64,000 bases of DNA from Artemisia argyi (GCA_030686995.1 CM060703.1:2884501-2948500); one strand, 5' to 3'. Positions 1 to 12,460 are shown, numbered from the stretch's first letter. Numbers and translations: made by a program. Notes: generated by a model not told the origin, from the letters alone.

Positions 1-31
1 ATGGACAAGAGATTTCGAGGACGAAATCTAA
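1..31 (+). CDS. C-terminal end of a Ty3/gypsy polyprotein (partial)
   Basis: The reading frame beginning at base 2 ends in DFEDEI and a TAA at 29-31. It is followed within three bases by a purine-rich tract (34-47, AAGGGGGATAGAAT) and then a TG that opens a long terminal repeat. An acidic polyprotein end followed by a polypurine tract and an LTR is the usual 3' layout of plant Ty3/gypsy elements. Only the last ten or so codons lie in the window, so the lineage cannot be assigned from protein sequence. Confidence 0.55.
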   Translation, partial: WTRDFEDEI

Positions 32-48
32 ATAAGGGGGATAGAATT

Positions 49-2250
49 GTTAGACCCGTTTCCCGGGTGTTGGGACCCCACCCTAGATGAAAATGATAAA
101 GACCTCATGTGATTGGCCAGTCAACGTTCGTTGCGCAATGGTCAAACCCGATAGCCAATTAATAGTCAAAGTATGACTATGTAGTCATATAAAATGTGTT
201 GCATAACTAAAGGGGCCTAGGTTGCCAAGTATTAAACATGTGGTTAAGTTAGTTGTGCCTTAAATAAGAAGAAATAGACTAGAAGGGCCATTCTTGCCAT
301 TAGCCCAAAGATACCACCTAACTAGTAATTTCTAGACTTTTCTCCATCATTTTAGATGGAGTTGAAGTCCGGTTCTAGTGAGAGGAGAAAGGGAGGGAAA
401 ATCTAGATGATGACTTAAGGTGAAGAAGATGAAGGCTCCATGATTATGGACTCTCCTAGCTATGATCCTCCACAAGTAAGTATGTATATTCTTGAGGTTA
501 TTGAAGTTATAGATTATGGATTGAGTGGGTTTTCATCATATGATCAAGATATGATCATATGATGATGTAGAATGGAAGATGAGCATGTTTTATGGGTTTT
601 GTGTAAACCCTTGTTTATGATTATTGATTGTTATGTTTTAGGTTTTGATAGATGATAAAGATTGATGATGATGATGATGATGGCTAGTAATGATGATGAT
701 GATGATGATTTTATGATTGTAGCTTAGCTTTGGAAGCTAAGGTAAGTAACCGGTTATAATGTGATGTTATGTTGATTTCATTCCATTATGTGTTATATGA
801 TTATCTTGATATGGTTTGGAAGATTTATGTTGTGTGAAAGTGATTATAAGGCTAGTTTGGCATAGCTAGCAAGTGAAGTGTTAGCTAAGTGGGTTTAGGT
901 GTGATGAGATAGTATGGTGATGCTTAAGTGGCTAGAGGTATGTGTTCATGTTTATGGTTGTTATGGATTGATAGTTATGATGTGTAATGTGTGATTGATA
1001 TGTAATGTTATGTTATACCCGTTTACTTACTAAGCCTTTGTGCTTACGGTTTAGTTGTCTAACCTTTTGTAGGTTGGTATGCATTTATGGAAGGCTTGGA
1101 TAAGGATTAAGGTTGGATATGTGAAGTAGAAGGACTTTGGTAAGATAGTTGAGCTAGGTAGAATACCGAGCTCAAGTCATGGTTGTAACCCCGAGAGTCT
1201 TTCTACAATGTTTAAAGAGTATGTCAAGGTTTTCCTAACGTTTTGGTGGTCAACCGTTGTGTCAAAGTATATTTTATGTGTAAATGGGAAAAGTTAAGGG
1301 AGTGTTTGGCATAAGCGTGTTTCTACCCATTTTGGGATGTAAACGGGTCATGTGTGTATGGAACAAGTTTTATATGTTATGTTAACGATTTTGGTTAAGT
1401 TTGAAGCGTTATGGAAGTCGTATGTGACTTATGGCATGTAATGGGTCGAAACGGGTTTTGGCACAAAACCCGTCATTTGTAAAGCACTATTTTGAGGGTC
1501 AAATGGTAAATGTCTTTATATGAAAATAAGCCCAATCATATAAGAAGTAAATCTGAAAAGTTTCGTTAATTGTCGAGTCATAGAAGTTGTTTTTCCGGAA
1601 AATGGGTCGAAAGAAGCATAAAAGGATTATGCAGAAAAAGGGGTGTTTGGGTTAAGTGTGTTTTTACCCATTTGGGTTAGCAAACGGGTTGATTGATTAT
1701 GTAAATGATTTAGTATGAGATGTTAATGACTTTGAGTGAGTTTGGTATGGAAATAAGGTACTATGGGTTGTTTATTGTGAAAAAGGGTGAAATTTCGGTA
1801 TGGGGTACACCAAATTTCGGTATGGGACCAAAACTCCCAAATTTCGGTTTGGGAGTGAAACAGTGGACAGATTTTGTCAGTTTTTGAAAAATCATATCTT
1901 TTAATCCGTAGGGAGTTACGGGTCGTGCCACCTGGCGTTTCGAAGGTAATTGAGTCTAGTTTCATTTAAAAATAGTCTCAAGGTTTGAATGTTTATAGAT
2001 TTTTGTCAGTGGTCTAAAGAGTAACGGTATGTCCATTAAAGTCAAGTGTTTCCGCGCGTAAAGTTTTAATTTTTTTGGTCTAAGCGGGCGTTGAAATCAT
2101 GTATTTATGAAAATAATGAGTTCATATTTGGAAACATTGTTATTTAAAGTATGCTTAAACAACACTCATAAAGTTTTTGTTAGGAAATCCCAAAATTTAT
2201 TAAGCTCATCATATGTTTATAATTAGTTAATTATCCTGATTTGCATGAGT
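49..2250 (+). mobile_element. 3' LTR of a Ty3/gypsy retrotransposon (right end unresolved)
   Basis: The LTR starts with TGTTAGACCCG immediately after the polypurine tract. It holds no sustained coding frame. It contains GAT/TGA-rich simple sequence near 660-710 and a conserved-looking stretch near 1020-1080 (CTTACTAAGCCTTTGTGC). I could not find a clear CA terminus or target duplication, so the right boundary is only an upper estimate: it must lie before the Helitron that starts at 2319. The LTR may be truncated. Confidence 0.45.
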
Positions 2251-2466
2251 GTGAGCCAATAAAGTCAGACCCTTTTTTTTACTTTTTCTTTTTTTTACTA
2301 TTATGTCACTATAAATTATCCTACACTCTATAATAGGCTAACTATGACATGTCATCAACCTCTAACATATGCCACCTAATTGCCACATATTCAACTAAAT
2401 GTCATGTCATTGCCTACATGGCACACATTTTTGAATTGAACATTTTTAAAAAAATTGCAGCTAATG

Positions 2467-2520
2467 GGACTTGAACCCATGACCTCTTGAACAACAAACA
2501 AACATTCAACAACTAGAGCA
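2467..2520 (-). other. tRNA-like pol III A/B box pair (possible SINE head)
   Basis: On the minus strand GGTTCAAGTCC (2467-2477) closely matches a pol III B box, and TGCTCTAGTTG (2510-2520) resembles an A box. They lie about 43 bases apart, the spacing found in tRNA genes. No cloverleaf or functional anticodon is evident, so this is not called a tRNA; it may be a tRNA-derived SINE relic inside the Helitron. Confidence 0.3.
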
Positions 2521-3277
2521 CTTGAGTGTTTGTGTTGAAAGAATTGAAAACAAAATATACATGCTTAAATTCGAATCCATAAATCAGTTACATATTATCA
2601 AAATTCGGATGTTACTTTGACCGAATTTGAATGGTACCCAAAATTGTAGGATTGTAATTGAGATAACTATGGCAGTTTTGAAAACGCAATTAATCAGTCT
2701 AACTATCTTCACAAACACAATCAATTCCTAAACAAAAGTCCACGATTCAGTTCATGAAAAAATAATCACACAATGGTTCGTTCTCAAATCATAAATCGAG
2801 ATCTTCAAAGCACATAATATATCACAACATTAAAAAACCGTAGAATCGAGGTTCCTTCTTCACAAATCGTCAAGGTATTTCAATCTGGCAATTTGGTTAA
2901 TTTTCGATCCGAAATTAGGGTTTTAAATCGTATGTTTAATGATCTTGCTGTTATGATATTGATGCAATTAAATCTATATTCTAAACTGAAATGTTTATTT
3001 ACCACTACCTTTTTCAACTATATGTTTAGGATTGCAAGAATAAATGAAATGCCTTGATGAAAAATATATAAAAGGTATCATTTTAATACCAATTCTTAAA
3101 TTATACCTCATTTATGCAAATTTAAGTTTAACAAACAAACCTACAAAATTAAACTTTGTGGTTGTATTGTTCCCAAATTTTGTTAGTACACTATTAATTT
3201 TTGATAATGTTGTTCAACAAAAGACCATAAAGTTTATGATGAATGTCCTTAATGGAATATTTTTTTTCCAGTAAAAA

Positions 3278-6200
3278 GATGGTTACGGGAGTTGTATTTA
3301 GGATGACGAGAACATGGACTTATGCGGCTATGCATACTCTTTTCAGGGATTGCATAAAATCATATCATCTTGACTGCTTGGATGAGTCGTCTGCAAATGC
3401 TAAAACGTTTATATACCGTAAGCGTCTTATACCATGTATCAACTTCTTTATATGTAGACTAATGTGCTGATCTAAATTATTAGTAAATTTGGTGAGAATT
3501 TGTTAAATCACATTACTTCACGGCTAGGAAATAAGTATCATAAAAACTAACTTAAAAACAAATTTGACCCACTTATACATTAATGGGTCGATTTCGGCTT
3601 TCTTTCATCTTAGGTCTATCTGATCAGCTCAAAAAATTTAGCCAACAAGAAATATAGTATTTCTCAAAGCTTTGACTATTAAGACAAACATTAGAATTAT
3701 GTAAGTAACAATGGTGGAATATCATATTGGTCGTCAATTAAAGGCATACTTACTTCATTAGATATCTCCTTAATGATTTCAAATATATATTTTTGTGCGA
3801 CATATGACCTGAATATAAACACATAGCAACAGATAGTTAGCATTTTTTGTTACCTTCAAGATAGTAGTAATTCTTTTTCATATGGAGTTTAATAATATTA
3901 TTTCATGTACATAAGTATGTTCTCATTGATTCCACTACCGTCCCCATTAGTAAAAATTGGAGGAAAAGGTGAATAGTGGTCCAGATGATTTCATGTTATG
4001 TTTGTCTCAAATGCGTCAAACAAGTAGTTTGTTGATGGTTCAAACAACTTTTAATTGTCACTTTTCTATTCTTTGATAAGGTTCTTTAACTAAAACAGAT
4101 ATGTTATACTTGCTATTAATGGTGACATCAAACTGGTTTGAGAGGACTTTTGTAGAAGAAATGGTTGGCTTTTCATTCTACAACTTGATGTTTTTTTAAA
4201 ACGGTTTTTGTATTTTTTGAAGGTTTGGGCAACTGAAGATTCCAAACGTCAAGGATATCCAGGATTTAAAGTTTTCAACACAGCTAAGCATGTTTGTCCG
4301 ATTTCTGTTCTTTTTTATATATACATACAAGTAGAATCGGATCCCAAAATTAATATAACTTCTTTTACTAATTTTTTGTTGTAGGAACTAAAGCAACAAG
4401 CCTACAAAGTATGATCTGATCTGATCCCCAATGCTCTAAAGCTACCTGGTAGTCTCAAAGGCGGTAAACTCACTGGCATCATTAGTTGTTTGCAGGTGCA
4501 ATATTTATATATCAATAAAACTTGCCCCTTTTTCCTAAAAACGAACTATTTATGCATGCTTTGACTTATAAGGTTGGTCCAAACGTTTCATAAATTTTTA
4601 TCAGGTTATGTGACCCTACCTGATAACCAAGTATTATTACAGGGTCGGTTTAGGTTATAGTTTTTCTCTTATCGGGTTATCATCTCAACCCAATAAGAAC
4701 CGAACATTATATGCTGCATTTTATTATCATATCAGGTATGCTTAGCTTTAACGTAGTTAATTTGTAGTGTACCAAATTAAGAGTGCATAAATACGAGTAA
4801 CAACTAACGTTGCATACATATAATAGACGAGTCAGTCATTGCACGCGCATACGAATAGAACCTATGAATTTGCAACTGATCAACTATGTAAAACAATCAA
4901 TATAATATGTAAGAACTACAAATTTAAATGATAGTTAATATTGACAGCGCAATCATAAGATAAAACTAAATATTATATCAATAGTTGTGTCTATTAGTGA
5001 TGATAAATCTACATATCATGAAGTTATTACAGTCCAAACAACCCATTAAAGATCTTTTCTGTCCAAACAGACTCTTAAAAGGGTAATTGTCCAAAAATCA
5101 TTTAAGCAATCTTTTTGTCCACACAGAGTTTAAAAGTATTTCTGTACAAATAACCTTTAAATTAATTTACTACAATATTTTAATTACTGAATTATCTGTG
5201 CAAAATTTGAAATCAGGTTACATTTTCAGTTAGTTTTTTTTTGTGCAAGTTTATGCAGGAACTTTTGTACATAATAGCAATTTGTTTGTTATGTTAAAAA
5301 TTGATTATTTAGTTATATAAGAGGACTTTGTTTGCTGTGATTTGTAGAAGTAAGAAAATTGACGTTGGAACAAAGGTGCTTAATCTTCATCCGTTTAACC
5401 ATTTCAACTAATTTATTCAAGATGCATCTCCTTAGATGATGCAAAGGGTGATGGGTGAGACTTTACAAAAAGAATGTGCGAAATGAAAGTGCGGCGTGGA
5501 TTTTAGAAGAATAATGCGTGTAGTCTACATTTGGATTGACAATATTATCACGGGTTTGTTTGTTTTTACAACACTCATTTTTATCGCATGTTCAATTATA
5601 TGTTGTTTTATCAAAAGTAAAAAGGAACCCGAGGCTTAAGTCTTTTGTTGCGACAAGCACGATAACTACACTGACAATATATAGCATGTGCTTTTGAAGC
5701 TAAACGTGTGTTGATTGATTGACATAAATGTGTTTAATGTTAATTGATTGATTGACATTAATGAGACATATATAGCAAGACTGTTCCCATTTTTCATTTT
5801 TTAACAATATACAACATATATTTTTAAAGCTATATGTGTGTTGTTAGCTAGCTGTATATGAACTTTTATCTTAATTGTTTGACATACATATTCATGCCAT
5901 TCGTGAGCAAACTATTATCAGGAAATCAGAATGTTAATTATTTATATGAACTTTTATCTTACTAAATAGTTTAACATATTTGTTGTTATTATTATTTATT
6001 TTATGTCCATATAATTTTGTCAAACAATTTTATGAAGTGAACCCACTCATCGGGCGGGTCATAATAAGAAAATCTCAAATGGATGTTTGACCTCTTGATA
6101 AGTAAGACTAGAAAACCAGTTTGCCCATTGTATACCTTTGGTTATAGCAATTACGAGTTCAGTCAAATTCATGTAAATAACTTGGGTGTAGCTTTAGAAG

Positions 6201-7512
6201 ATTCTATCAAACGTGTTGAAATGATAAGAATTAAGGATTGATTATGTTGAAATTGTTTTGTAGAATTACATGGTTAAATTAGCGTACTCATTTGGTTTGC
6301 ATTGTAGCCTTGTAGGTACACCTTAATTATCTTGAAGATGGAAAGATTGCTCGGCTTATTAAAGAAAAAATTGAGGAACTTGACAAGGAGGTTACATCAG
6401 AAAAAACTAACTTTGAGGTCATGTCTTATGAAATTATCACTATTCAAATTATCAAATATCAGTTCCTTATCATTGTAATTTGGCGGGTATCACAATCCCG
6501 ACTTTGTGGATGAGAGTCATCGACATTGTTACAAGGTTAGTCATACTCTTGATTATTTTATATAGTAGTGAGTAGTTTTGGTGATTTGATATAGTAGCCA
6601 TTGCTTATACATTAATTCACAATCTATTAATTTATGTATCATTTGCAGCCATCACTTATGCAGTTTCATGATTAATTTATATCAGGGGCTTGGGACATGG
6701 ATCTATGCTCGGGTTGGGATAGTAGAAGGAAGTATTTCATCACAGGATTGGGATGAATTAGAGCTTAACTCATCTCAGGTTTGAGTTTTTCTTCTTATGC
6801 ATCTTAGTTTTCATTTTTGTTGGCAGAATACCATTCCTAAAATTTTAAAAGTTCTTAACGGCCACAAATGAGTAGCTACTATCAACTTTTAAATGATGGG
6901 TATAAATGGGTAAAGTCATAATATAGATGCTTTTCTACGGGTCAAGATGTGTTTGATCTGCTTCTGTTGAGAAAGGCAAACGCTCATTGACCCTATTGCA
7001 TGAACTTCATACATAGTTAATCTATTAATCACACAACAATAGCACATCTTATTTTTTTCGATAAAGCTATTATAGTGGTAGTAAATAATTTAAATACACT
7101 TTTGGGCCGGTTTCAATTTTTTTAGCTCATTCTACCCGATCCAATTTTATCAAGTTATACAAGTTTTCTCATTTTGACCCATTCGAGGTAAAATACATGA
7201 GCCATATCTAAATTTTTGGTGTTACAATTACCAGCAATAAGAAGTCATTACATGTTTTAAACGTTGCAGTTTCCATGGATGAATGAATATAATTTTAGAA
7301 GCTATAGCCCGTCTGTAGAGTGTTCTTTCCGTACAACATTTCGTACTTAATCTTTTTTGGCAAATATAGTTGTGAGATGCTAATTACGCAAAAAAAACAG
7401 GTTGAAAAAGATAATTTGACAGTAGAGACTAAAAGTTGCAAGAAGACCTCATATATGATTGTGGACGGAGTTTGGACCCTGCTTTGTATCTTAGATCTTG
7501 GACAGGTGTGTA
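3278..7512 (+). pseudogene. Fragments of an unidentified intron-containing gene captured by the Helitron
   Basis: Several short exon-like stretches lie on the plus strand within the Helitron. They are 3283-3420 (MVTGVVFRMTRTWTYAAM..., followed by GTAAGC), 4223-4290 (VWATEDSKRQGYPGFKVFN), 4384-4497 (ELKQQAYKV, a TGA stop, then LPGSLKGGKLTG), 6317-6420 (YLEDGKIARLIKEKIEELDK, charged and coiled-coil-like), and 6685-6780 and 7400-7512. Sequence at about 2750-2940 resembles a 5' untranslated region. The in-frame stop and the lack of one joined frame show that it is not functional as it stands. I do not recognise the family. It was probably carried here by the Helitron. Confidence 0.4.
5985..6066 (+). 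other. Internal, degenerate copy of the Helitron 3' end
   Basis: About 70 bases here match the element's true 3' terminus (8220-8295). They share CAAACAATTTTATGAAG, then CCCACTC-ATC-GGGCGGG (6042-6058) against CCTGCCC-ATC-GGGCGGG. Where the true end has CTAG, this copy has ATAATAAG, and its hairpin has an A-C mismatch. It looks like an older terminator that was bypassed. Confidence 0.6.
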
Positions 7513-8452
7513 ACAGTCAAACTTTGACTTAATACTATACAAATTGAAGGGGTGTTTGCATCCGATTGGGGTTTTCAAGCTTGAATATCATACAAATTGT
7601 GATGGCTTGGTGTTTAGTGTTTATAGATGGCACATGGACATACAAGATACACATAATTGACATTATACCCAGGCAAGTTGGTGATGGTTGTTATTTTTAA
7701 GTAATCGCAGCTTTTTTTTTTAATCTTTTAACAAATATTTGTGTTGTTATACGATAAACATAGGCTGCCATTTTTTTAAGTTTACATATACTATCATCGA
7801 CAACTTCCTTTTACTTACACTTTTGGGTGTTCACGGAATAGAAATTGGCTATTCAACTGATAGACGCTTAGGGCATACATTTTCTCTTCAAGGCTATCAA
7901 AGATGGAAAACACCAAAGTTTAGTATTTTAATAGTTACAAACCAAATTATTTATCGTATCATTGAGATATTAGTTATTATTCCTTTCAATACTAATGGAA
8001 CTTATTTACATTCATTGTTGTTTGTTGATTCATTCACACATGTATCTATTTAAAGAAAATTTTCTTTAGAAATTCCCGTGATTCCACAGGTTTCACATAT
8101 GAATAACCCTTATGTAATTAATTTATTATGATACTTATTATTGTTATTTTTATGTATAATACATGAGCAATAGATTTATAATTTTTAATTTATTTCCTTC
8201 AACATATTTGACTTATTCATTATTTATTTTATGCGTAAAAAAAATTCGACAAACAATTTTATGAAGCGTACCTGCCCATCGGGCGGGTTATGAAGCTAGT
8301 TAACTTCTTATAAGAACTAAAACATTGACACTCATCAGAGCTGTAATTGTACATACTTGTAAAGAACTTAAACGTGACAACGGTATGATAATACGATATG
8401 GAATCCATATATATGGCTTAGATATTCAAGTCACGAATATATGAGATATAAA

Positions 8453-8857
8453 GGGTATGTTTGGTAAAATTAGCTGTTAGCTGTATGCTGTAAGCTGTAA
8501 ACTGTAAGCTGTAAGCTGTTAACTGCAAAGCTGTTAACATGAGCTACAAGCTGTATCATTTTTTCAATAAAAGTGTTTGGTAAGTTAGCTGTTAAATGTA
8601 ATTATAAGATGTAAAATGACATAAAAGGGTATATCTATAATTATAAATAAATATTTGGAGGGTATATCAGTAATTTAAAGTTTTAACAGCTCTAAAAAGT
8701 TTAAAAAGCTTCATGGATCAGCTTTTTATTTAGGAGCTATTTGTTTGACATAAAAGCTTGAAGTTGATGTATCCAAACGGAGCTTTTATTTTAAAGGAGA
8801 TTATTTTTGTAACAAAAAGCTAACAGCTCCCCCAAAAAGCGCCTACCAAACAGGCCC
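8453..8857. mobile_element. MITE with hAT-like terminal inverted repeats
   Basis: The ends are GGGTATGTTTGGTA and TACCAAACAGGCCC, inverted repeats differing at two positions. Subterminal clusters of AGCTGTAAGCTGT-type repeats sit just inside the left end, and TAACAGCT lies inside the right. There is no coding frame. The equivalent spacer in the fourth array unit (around 41030-41060) lacks this block, so it is a private insertion. The target duplication is not clean, so the hAT assignment rests on TIR style only. Confidence 0.65.
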
Positions 8858-8996
8858 AAAATAGAGAGGCTGAATTAGAGGTTTTTAATTATTTGAATCT
8901 TATTAAGATACTATATCAAACGAATGAGGTTACATGCATTAAAACATGTGTTATTTATTCACGCAGACAAAATCCACTACATGCTAATCAATCGAT

Positions 8997-10304
8997 CTAT
9001 GCATGTTTGGTGCAATCTGTAGGCTTAAAAGAAACCTTTCGATTTACCAAATCATACCCGACCAACATGTTTCGCTGCGATAAATTCCCAAATATGGGAA
9101 AGCCATCTTCCCGCGAGAATGTTAGCGCCAAGCAACTCACCCCCTTTTCAGTTTCCAAAAACATGTTCTCTGGTGGCACCACAACATCAGCCCCAGTGAA
9201 CCTGAACGTCACGCTGGGTACACGGTCTAAGTTTAAGTTCTTATAGCAATAGTCGAAACCCAATATTGGTCGCTCTACATTACCATTACCAATGACCTTG
9301 GTTATAGCATCGATCAAATCAACATAGAACTCAACAGGGACATATGTTAGCGTTGTCCCCGAGTCTATGATAATGTTACCCGGCCCTTTCAACAAGGGGA
9401 CTCCTGTTGACACGTTGTGTTTTCCAACCAACATGCTTTCTAAAGTAAGGTAGTAGAATGTAGAGGGGTCTCCCTTAATAAGAGGAGTTGAAACGACATT
9501 CGGCCCTGCTATATTGGCATGAGTTCCAAAGTGAATTTTGTTTGTTTGATTAGGGTTATTGTAAGAATATGGTATCAAACAATATGAAAATTTTCCTTTG
9601 ATTGAAGAGTCTAGTTGGTTAATTATAGAAACCGGACCGCCACCAAGACCAATGATGCCACTAACATCTTTCTCGAACGAACCTTCATTATCGTGACCAC
9701 AACCAAAAACAACTTTTTTAACCGGGGTCGATCCAAACCAAAAGGTATCAACTGCAAGGTCACCCGTTGTGTAGGACATATCCCCATAACCCATTGCGTA
9801 ATGACACTTATTGCTTGAGTCACACGGTAACTGATCTTTATCTAAGGTTTTACAACCTTTCGATTGACAAGATAATGCTCGATAAGTAGATGAATTAGAA
9901 GGTACAAGGATAGGTGGACCCACTTGCTTGTAACAATTTACACAAGGCTTACATTGGGCCCACGTAAGGTCTGATCCTGTATCAACTATTCCAACAACTT
10001 TTACCGGTGGAGTACCGAGTTTAATTAACATTAAATATTCTCCAAAAGCTGCGGAAATATTTACATCAATCGAAGCATTATTTGAGGTAAAACCCGCTCT
10101 TTTTGAAAGATGGAATGCTCGAGAAGTAGAGCGCTGAAAAGCATATTTAAGACGGTCGAACTGAGAATAGGCCGGGTTGTAGAGAGGGGATAGTGGAGAG
10201 TCTCGATCAATAAGATCAAGGGAAAAACCACCATTGATGTGGTTAGGTTTAGCAAGACAACTTGAAATGTTGATTAAAACAAAGAAAAGAGCAAGAGTTT
10301 TCAT
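8997..10304 (-). CDS. CDR1-like aspartic protease (pepsin family A1B), copy A
   Basis: This intronless 435-residue protein is complete. A signal peptide (residues 1-18, ending SSCLA) implies secretion, probably to the apoplast. A short propeptide precedes the TAXi_N-type half, which carries catalytic D108 in VDTGSDLTW, the cysteine pairs CKPCVNC, and the flap tyrosine Y173 in GYGDMS. The TAXi_C-type half carries catalytic D314 in IIDSGTTLT. The ending FKPTDCTKHA is shared with the sister copies. Length and motif order match plant CDR1/nepenthesin-like proteases; Arabidopsis CDR1 acts in pathogen signalling, but the substrate here is unknown. The ATG at 10304 is chosen because the signal peptide follows at once and a TATA box lies about 58 bases upstream. 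Both catalytic motifs are intact, so it is probably active. Confidence 0.93.
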   Translation of the reverse strand: MKTLALFFVLINISSCLAKPNHINGGFSLDLIDRDSPLSPLYNPAYSQFDRLKYAFQRSTSRAFHLSKRAGFTSNNASIDVNISAAFGEYLMLIKLGTPPVKVVGIVDTGSDLTWAQCKPCVNCYKQVGPPILVPSNSSTYRALSCQSKGCKTLDKDQLPCDSSNKCHYAMGYGDMSYTTGDLAVDTFWFGSTPVKKVVFGCGHDNEGSFEKDVSGIIGLGGGPVSIINQLDSSIKGKFSYCLIPYSYNNPNQTNKIHFGTHANIAGPNVVSTPLIKGDPSTFYYLTLESMLVGKHNVSTGVPLLKGPGNIIIDSGTTLTYVPVEFYVDLIDAITKVIGNGNVERPILGFDYCYKNLNLDRVPSVTFRFTGADVVVPPENMFLETEKGVSCLALTFSREDGFPIFGNLSQRNMLVGYDLVNRKVSFKPTDCTKHA

Positions 10305-10361
10305 GATTAGGACTAATTAATAATATGATTATGATTATGAAGCATTCACGAAAATTTGATC

Positions 10362-10372
10362 AATATTTATAG
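10362..10372 (-). promoter_or_regulatory. TATA box of aspartic protease copy A
   Basis: The minus strand reads CTATAAATATT about 58 bases before the ATG. The box and its surroundings recur before the other three copies, so they belong to the duplicated unit. Confidence 0.6.
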
Positions 10373-11039
10373 GTGAATGTCTTTATGAATTATGAACGTA
10401 GGATATGCATTTTGATAGTAAGTCAACTGCAAAAATCTATTTCAAAAATAATTGTAGATTAGTATCACTTTGTACGTACAACTGTAAGTTTACAAAAATA
10501 AAACTCATTAGCTGGAGCTACTATCCAAAAGTTATGTTTTGGGCAAGTATATATTTGGTGTAGTTGAAAAACCAATAAGCGTGACCTAATTTTTTTTTTT
10601 ACTCTATAGCTAAAATATGTTTTCAGTTGACATAAATAAGTTAATTAGGGAAAAGGTTTGTGCACATCACAATATGCATTGTTATTTTCGTACTAATTGA
10701 CTTTTGCATGGATATATATGATTATGGTAAAGATATCAACTAGTTATAATACCCGCGCACGCGCGGGGTTTTAATTTTTTTTTGAACGATATATTTTTAT
10801 TTACTAAAAAAATAAATAATTTAATCTTTGTTTTGTTTTGTTTGATTTATAATTTTTAATTATAGTTTTTTATTATTAAAGATAATCATTTAAAAAGTTT
10901 AATCTTATTCTTAGTTGCCTCTTATTTATCTATTTTGTATTTATCTTCTACTTGTGTAGTATATATATCAACAAAACGAATTTATAAATTTTATAAATTA
11001 AAAAATAATTATTCAATTTTTACCTAATAAGGAAACATT

Positions 11040-11097
11040 CTTTTTTTCCGAAATACGAAAGTCCCCCCACTTGGGTTTTGTTTTATTATAAAAAAGA
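11040..11097 (-). other. Second, internal Helitron 5' end
   Basis: Reading from 11097 on the minus strand gives TCTTTTTTATAATAAAACAA and then an AAGTGGGGGGACTTTCG block. This parallels the outer end at 17173 (TCTTTTACCTAATAAAATAA, then CTAGTGGGGACTTTTTC). With the shared 3' end at 10740 this would define a complete 358-bp Helitron inside the larger one. A related copy lies on the plus strand at 32946. Confidence 0.6.
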
Positions 11098-11345
11098 TAT
11101 TGTAAGGTTTAACATTTGGTTTTTACATTCAAGTAAAAAGGGATCTCCATTTTTTTTTATTAGAGTCACAGTTGAGACGAAACATGTCCTTCAAATGGGT
11201 CAAGTCATGAAAGCAAACTTCTTTGTGTTCTTTTACATATTTGTATAAAAGAATTTTAGTGTATAAAAAAGACTAAAAGAGAAATTTATGCTACCTCGAC
11301 ATCATATGGAAACTACAGTATAGCCTACCTTTCGCTGTCGGCCAG

Positions 11346-11368
11346 GTTTTTTTTTTGTTTTTTTTTTG

Positions 11369-11394
<26 letters not shown>
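11346..11394 (-). repeat. Interrupted poly(T) tract
   Basis: Nearly 50 bases of T broken by two G residues, inside the Helitron. Read on the minus strand it is a poly(A) stretch; I see no retroposed gene attached to it. Confidence 0.5.
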
Positions 11395-11399
<5 letters not shown>

Positions 11400-12458
11400 C
11401 GCTTACGTTTGACCAATTTGAACGTATCAAAACAATAATCCATCTTGCATGTGAAAAAGAACGAAAAAGCATATGCAAAGGATCAAAAATCAAACAACTT
11501 AACGGTAGATGATATACCTCATGCTCGAAGAACTACTCATTTGATTGAGCTTATAGCTAACTTGGTAACACGATGCATAAAAGAAGAAACTCAGCATAGA
11601 GTAAAGTTGCAAAATACTTGTAAAATCTTAGTAAAGACTATGCAGCTCATTATCTTAAAAGACATCCTTTAAATCAAAACTGAACCATTCATGTCTTTCA
11701 ATAAAAGAGCATTGTTACACCAATACACCAAGGCATTTATGTACCTTATGCAAATTGAAGAAGTCACACATACATGATCAAACTTACAAACTCACCTAAT
11801 GCACCCCTGAACCATAACCCCTGAACCATATTCCGTGAACCATACCATAGGTTTCCAACTATGATTGCATTGAAATAGAAATACTAGTAATTGCTATATA
11901 GAAACTGGGATACTTTTTCTTCCAAAATCACTCTATATTTACTACAAACTGCTATGTACAAAAATCTTCTATGCAGGCCTGAAACAAAATATACCAAGTC
12001 TTACGAATATCATTTACGGGATTATATATTATTACAATGCATAAACTTAATCTTTTAAATGATATTCAATTCCCCGTGTAGGGATGACCTTTAAAAGGAG
12101 CTTCACTTTGCAACTGCCATTCCCTCTCTTTCAAATGTTGCTTAGTAGCTTCTAAAGAATTATGCCAACAATAGTGATCATTGATAGAAAGACATGGCAT
12201 GAACAATATATTTAAAGATGCAAAACAGAATTTGATGTATTATGCAAGTAGCATACATATTTACTTTCTGATAACAGTATTATGTTGTAATCAGTTGTCA
12301 CCAAAAGGTATTTTCCTCCTAGTATCAGTTCCTATTTTCAATTATATTACCATGTAATTTAATACCCATGGAAAAAAATGTCCATCGAGGCTGAAAAGTA
12401 AGTACGTCGGGTAACGGGTCAAAGAGGGTAGTTTCACCCATTTAACATGTTCTCTTCA

Positions 12459-12460
<2 letters not shown>

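Larger units (their letters stand above)
2319..8299 (+). mobile_element. Non-autonomous Helitron carrying a captured gene fragment
   Basis: The 5' end is TCCTACACTCTATAATAGGC preceded by A (2318). The 3' end has a hairpin CCTGCCC-ATC-GGGCGGG (8271-8287), an 8-base spacer and CTAG (8296-8299) followed by T (8300). TC start, hairpin close to CTAG and insertion between A and T are the Helitron hallmarks. No Rep/helicase frame is visible. Inside are exon-like pieces of an unidentified gene and a second, degenerate copy of the 3' end near 5985-6066. The 3' end is well supported; the 5' end rests on resemblance to other Helitron starts, since no empty site is available here. Confidence 0.7.

Noticed and set aside
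1723..1965. An 80-codon minus-strand frame in the gypsy LTR
   Set aside because: It contains tandem AAATTTCGGTATGGG-like repeats and lies within LTR non-coding DNA; no family match.
8893..9246. Plus-strand frame opposite the 3' end of protease copy A
   Set aside because: Antisense shadow; similar frames recur opposite the other copies because the genes are conserved.
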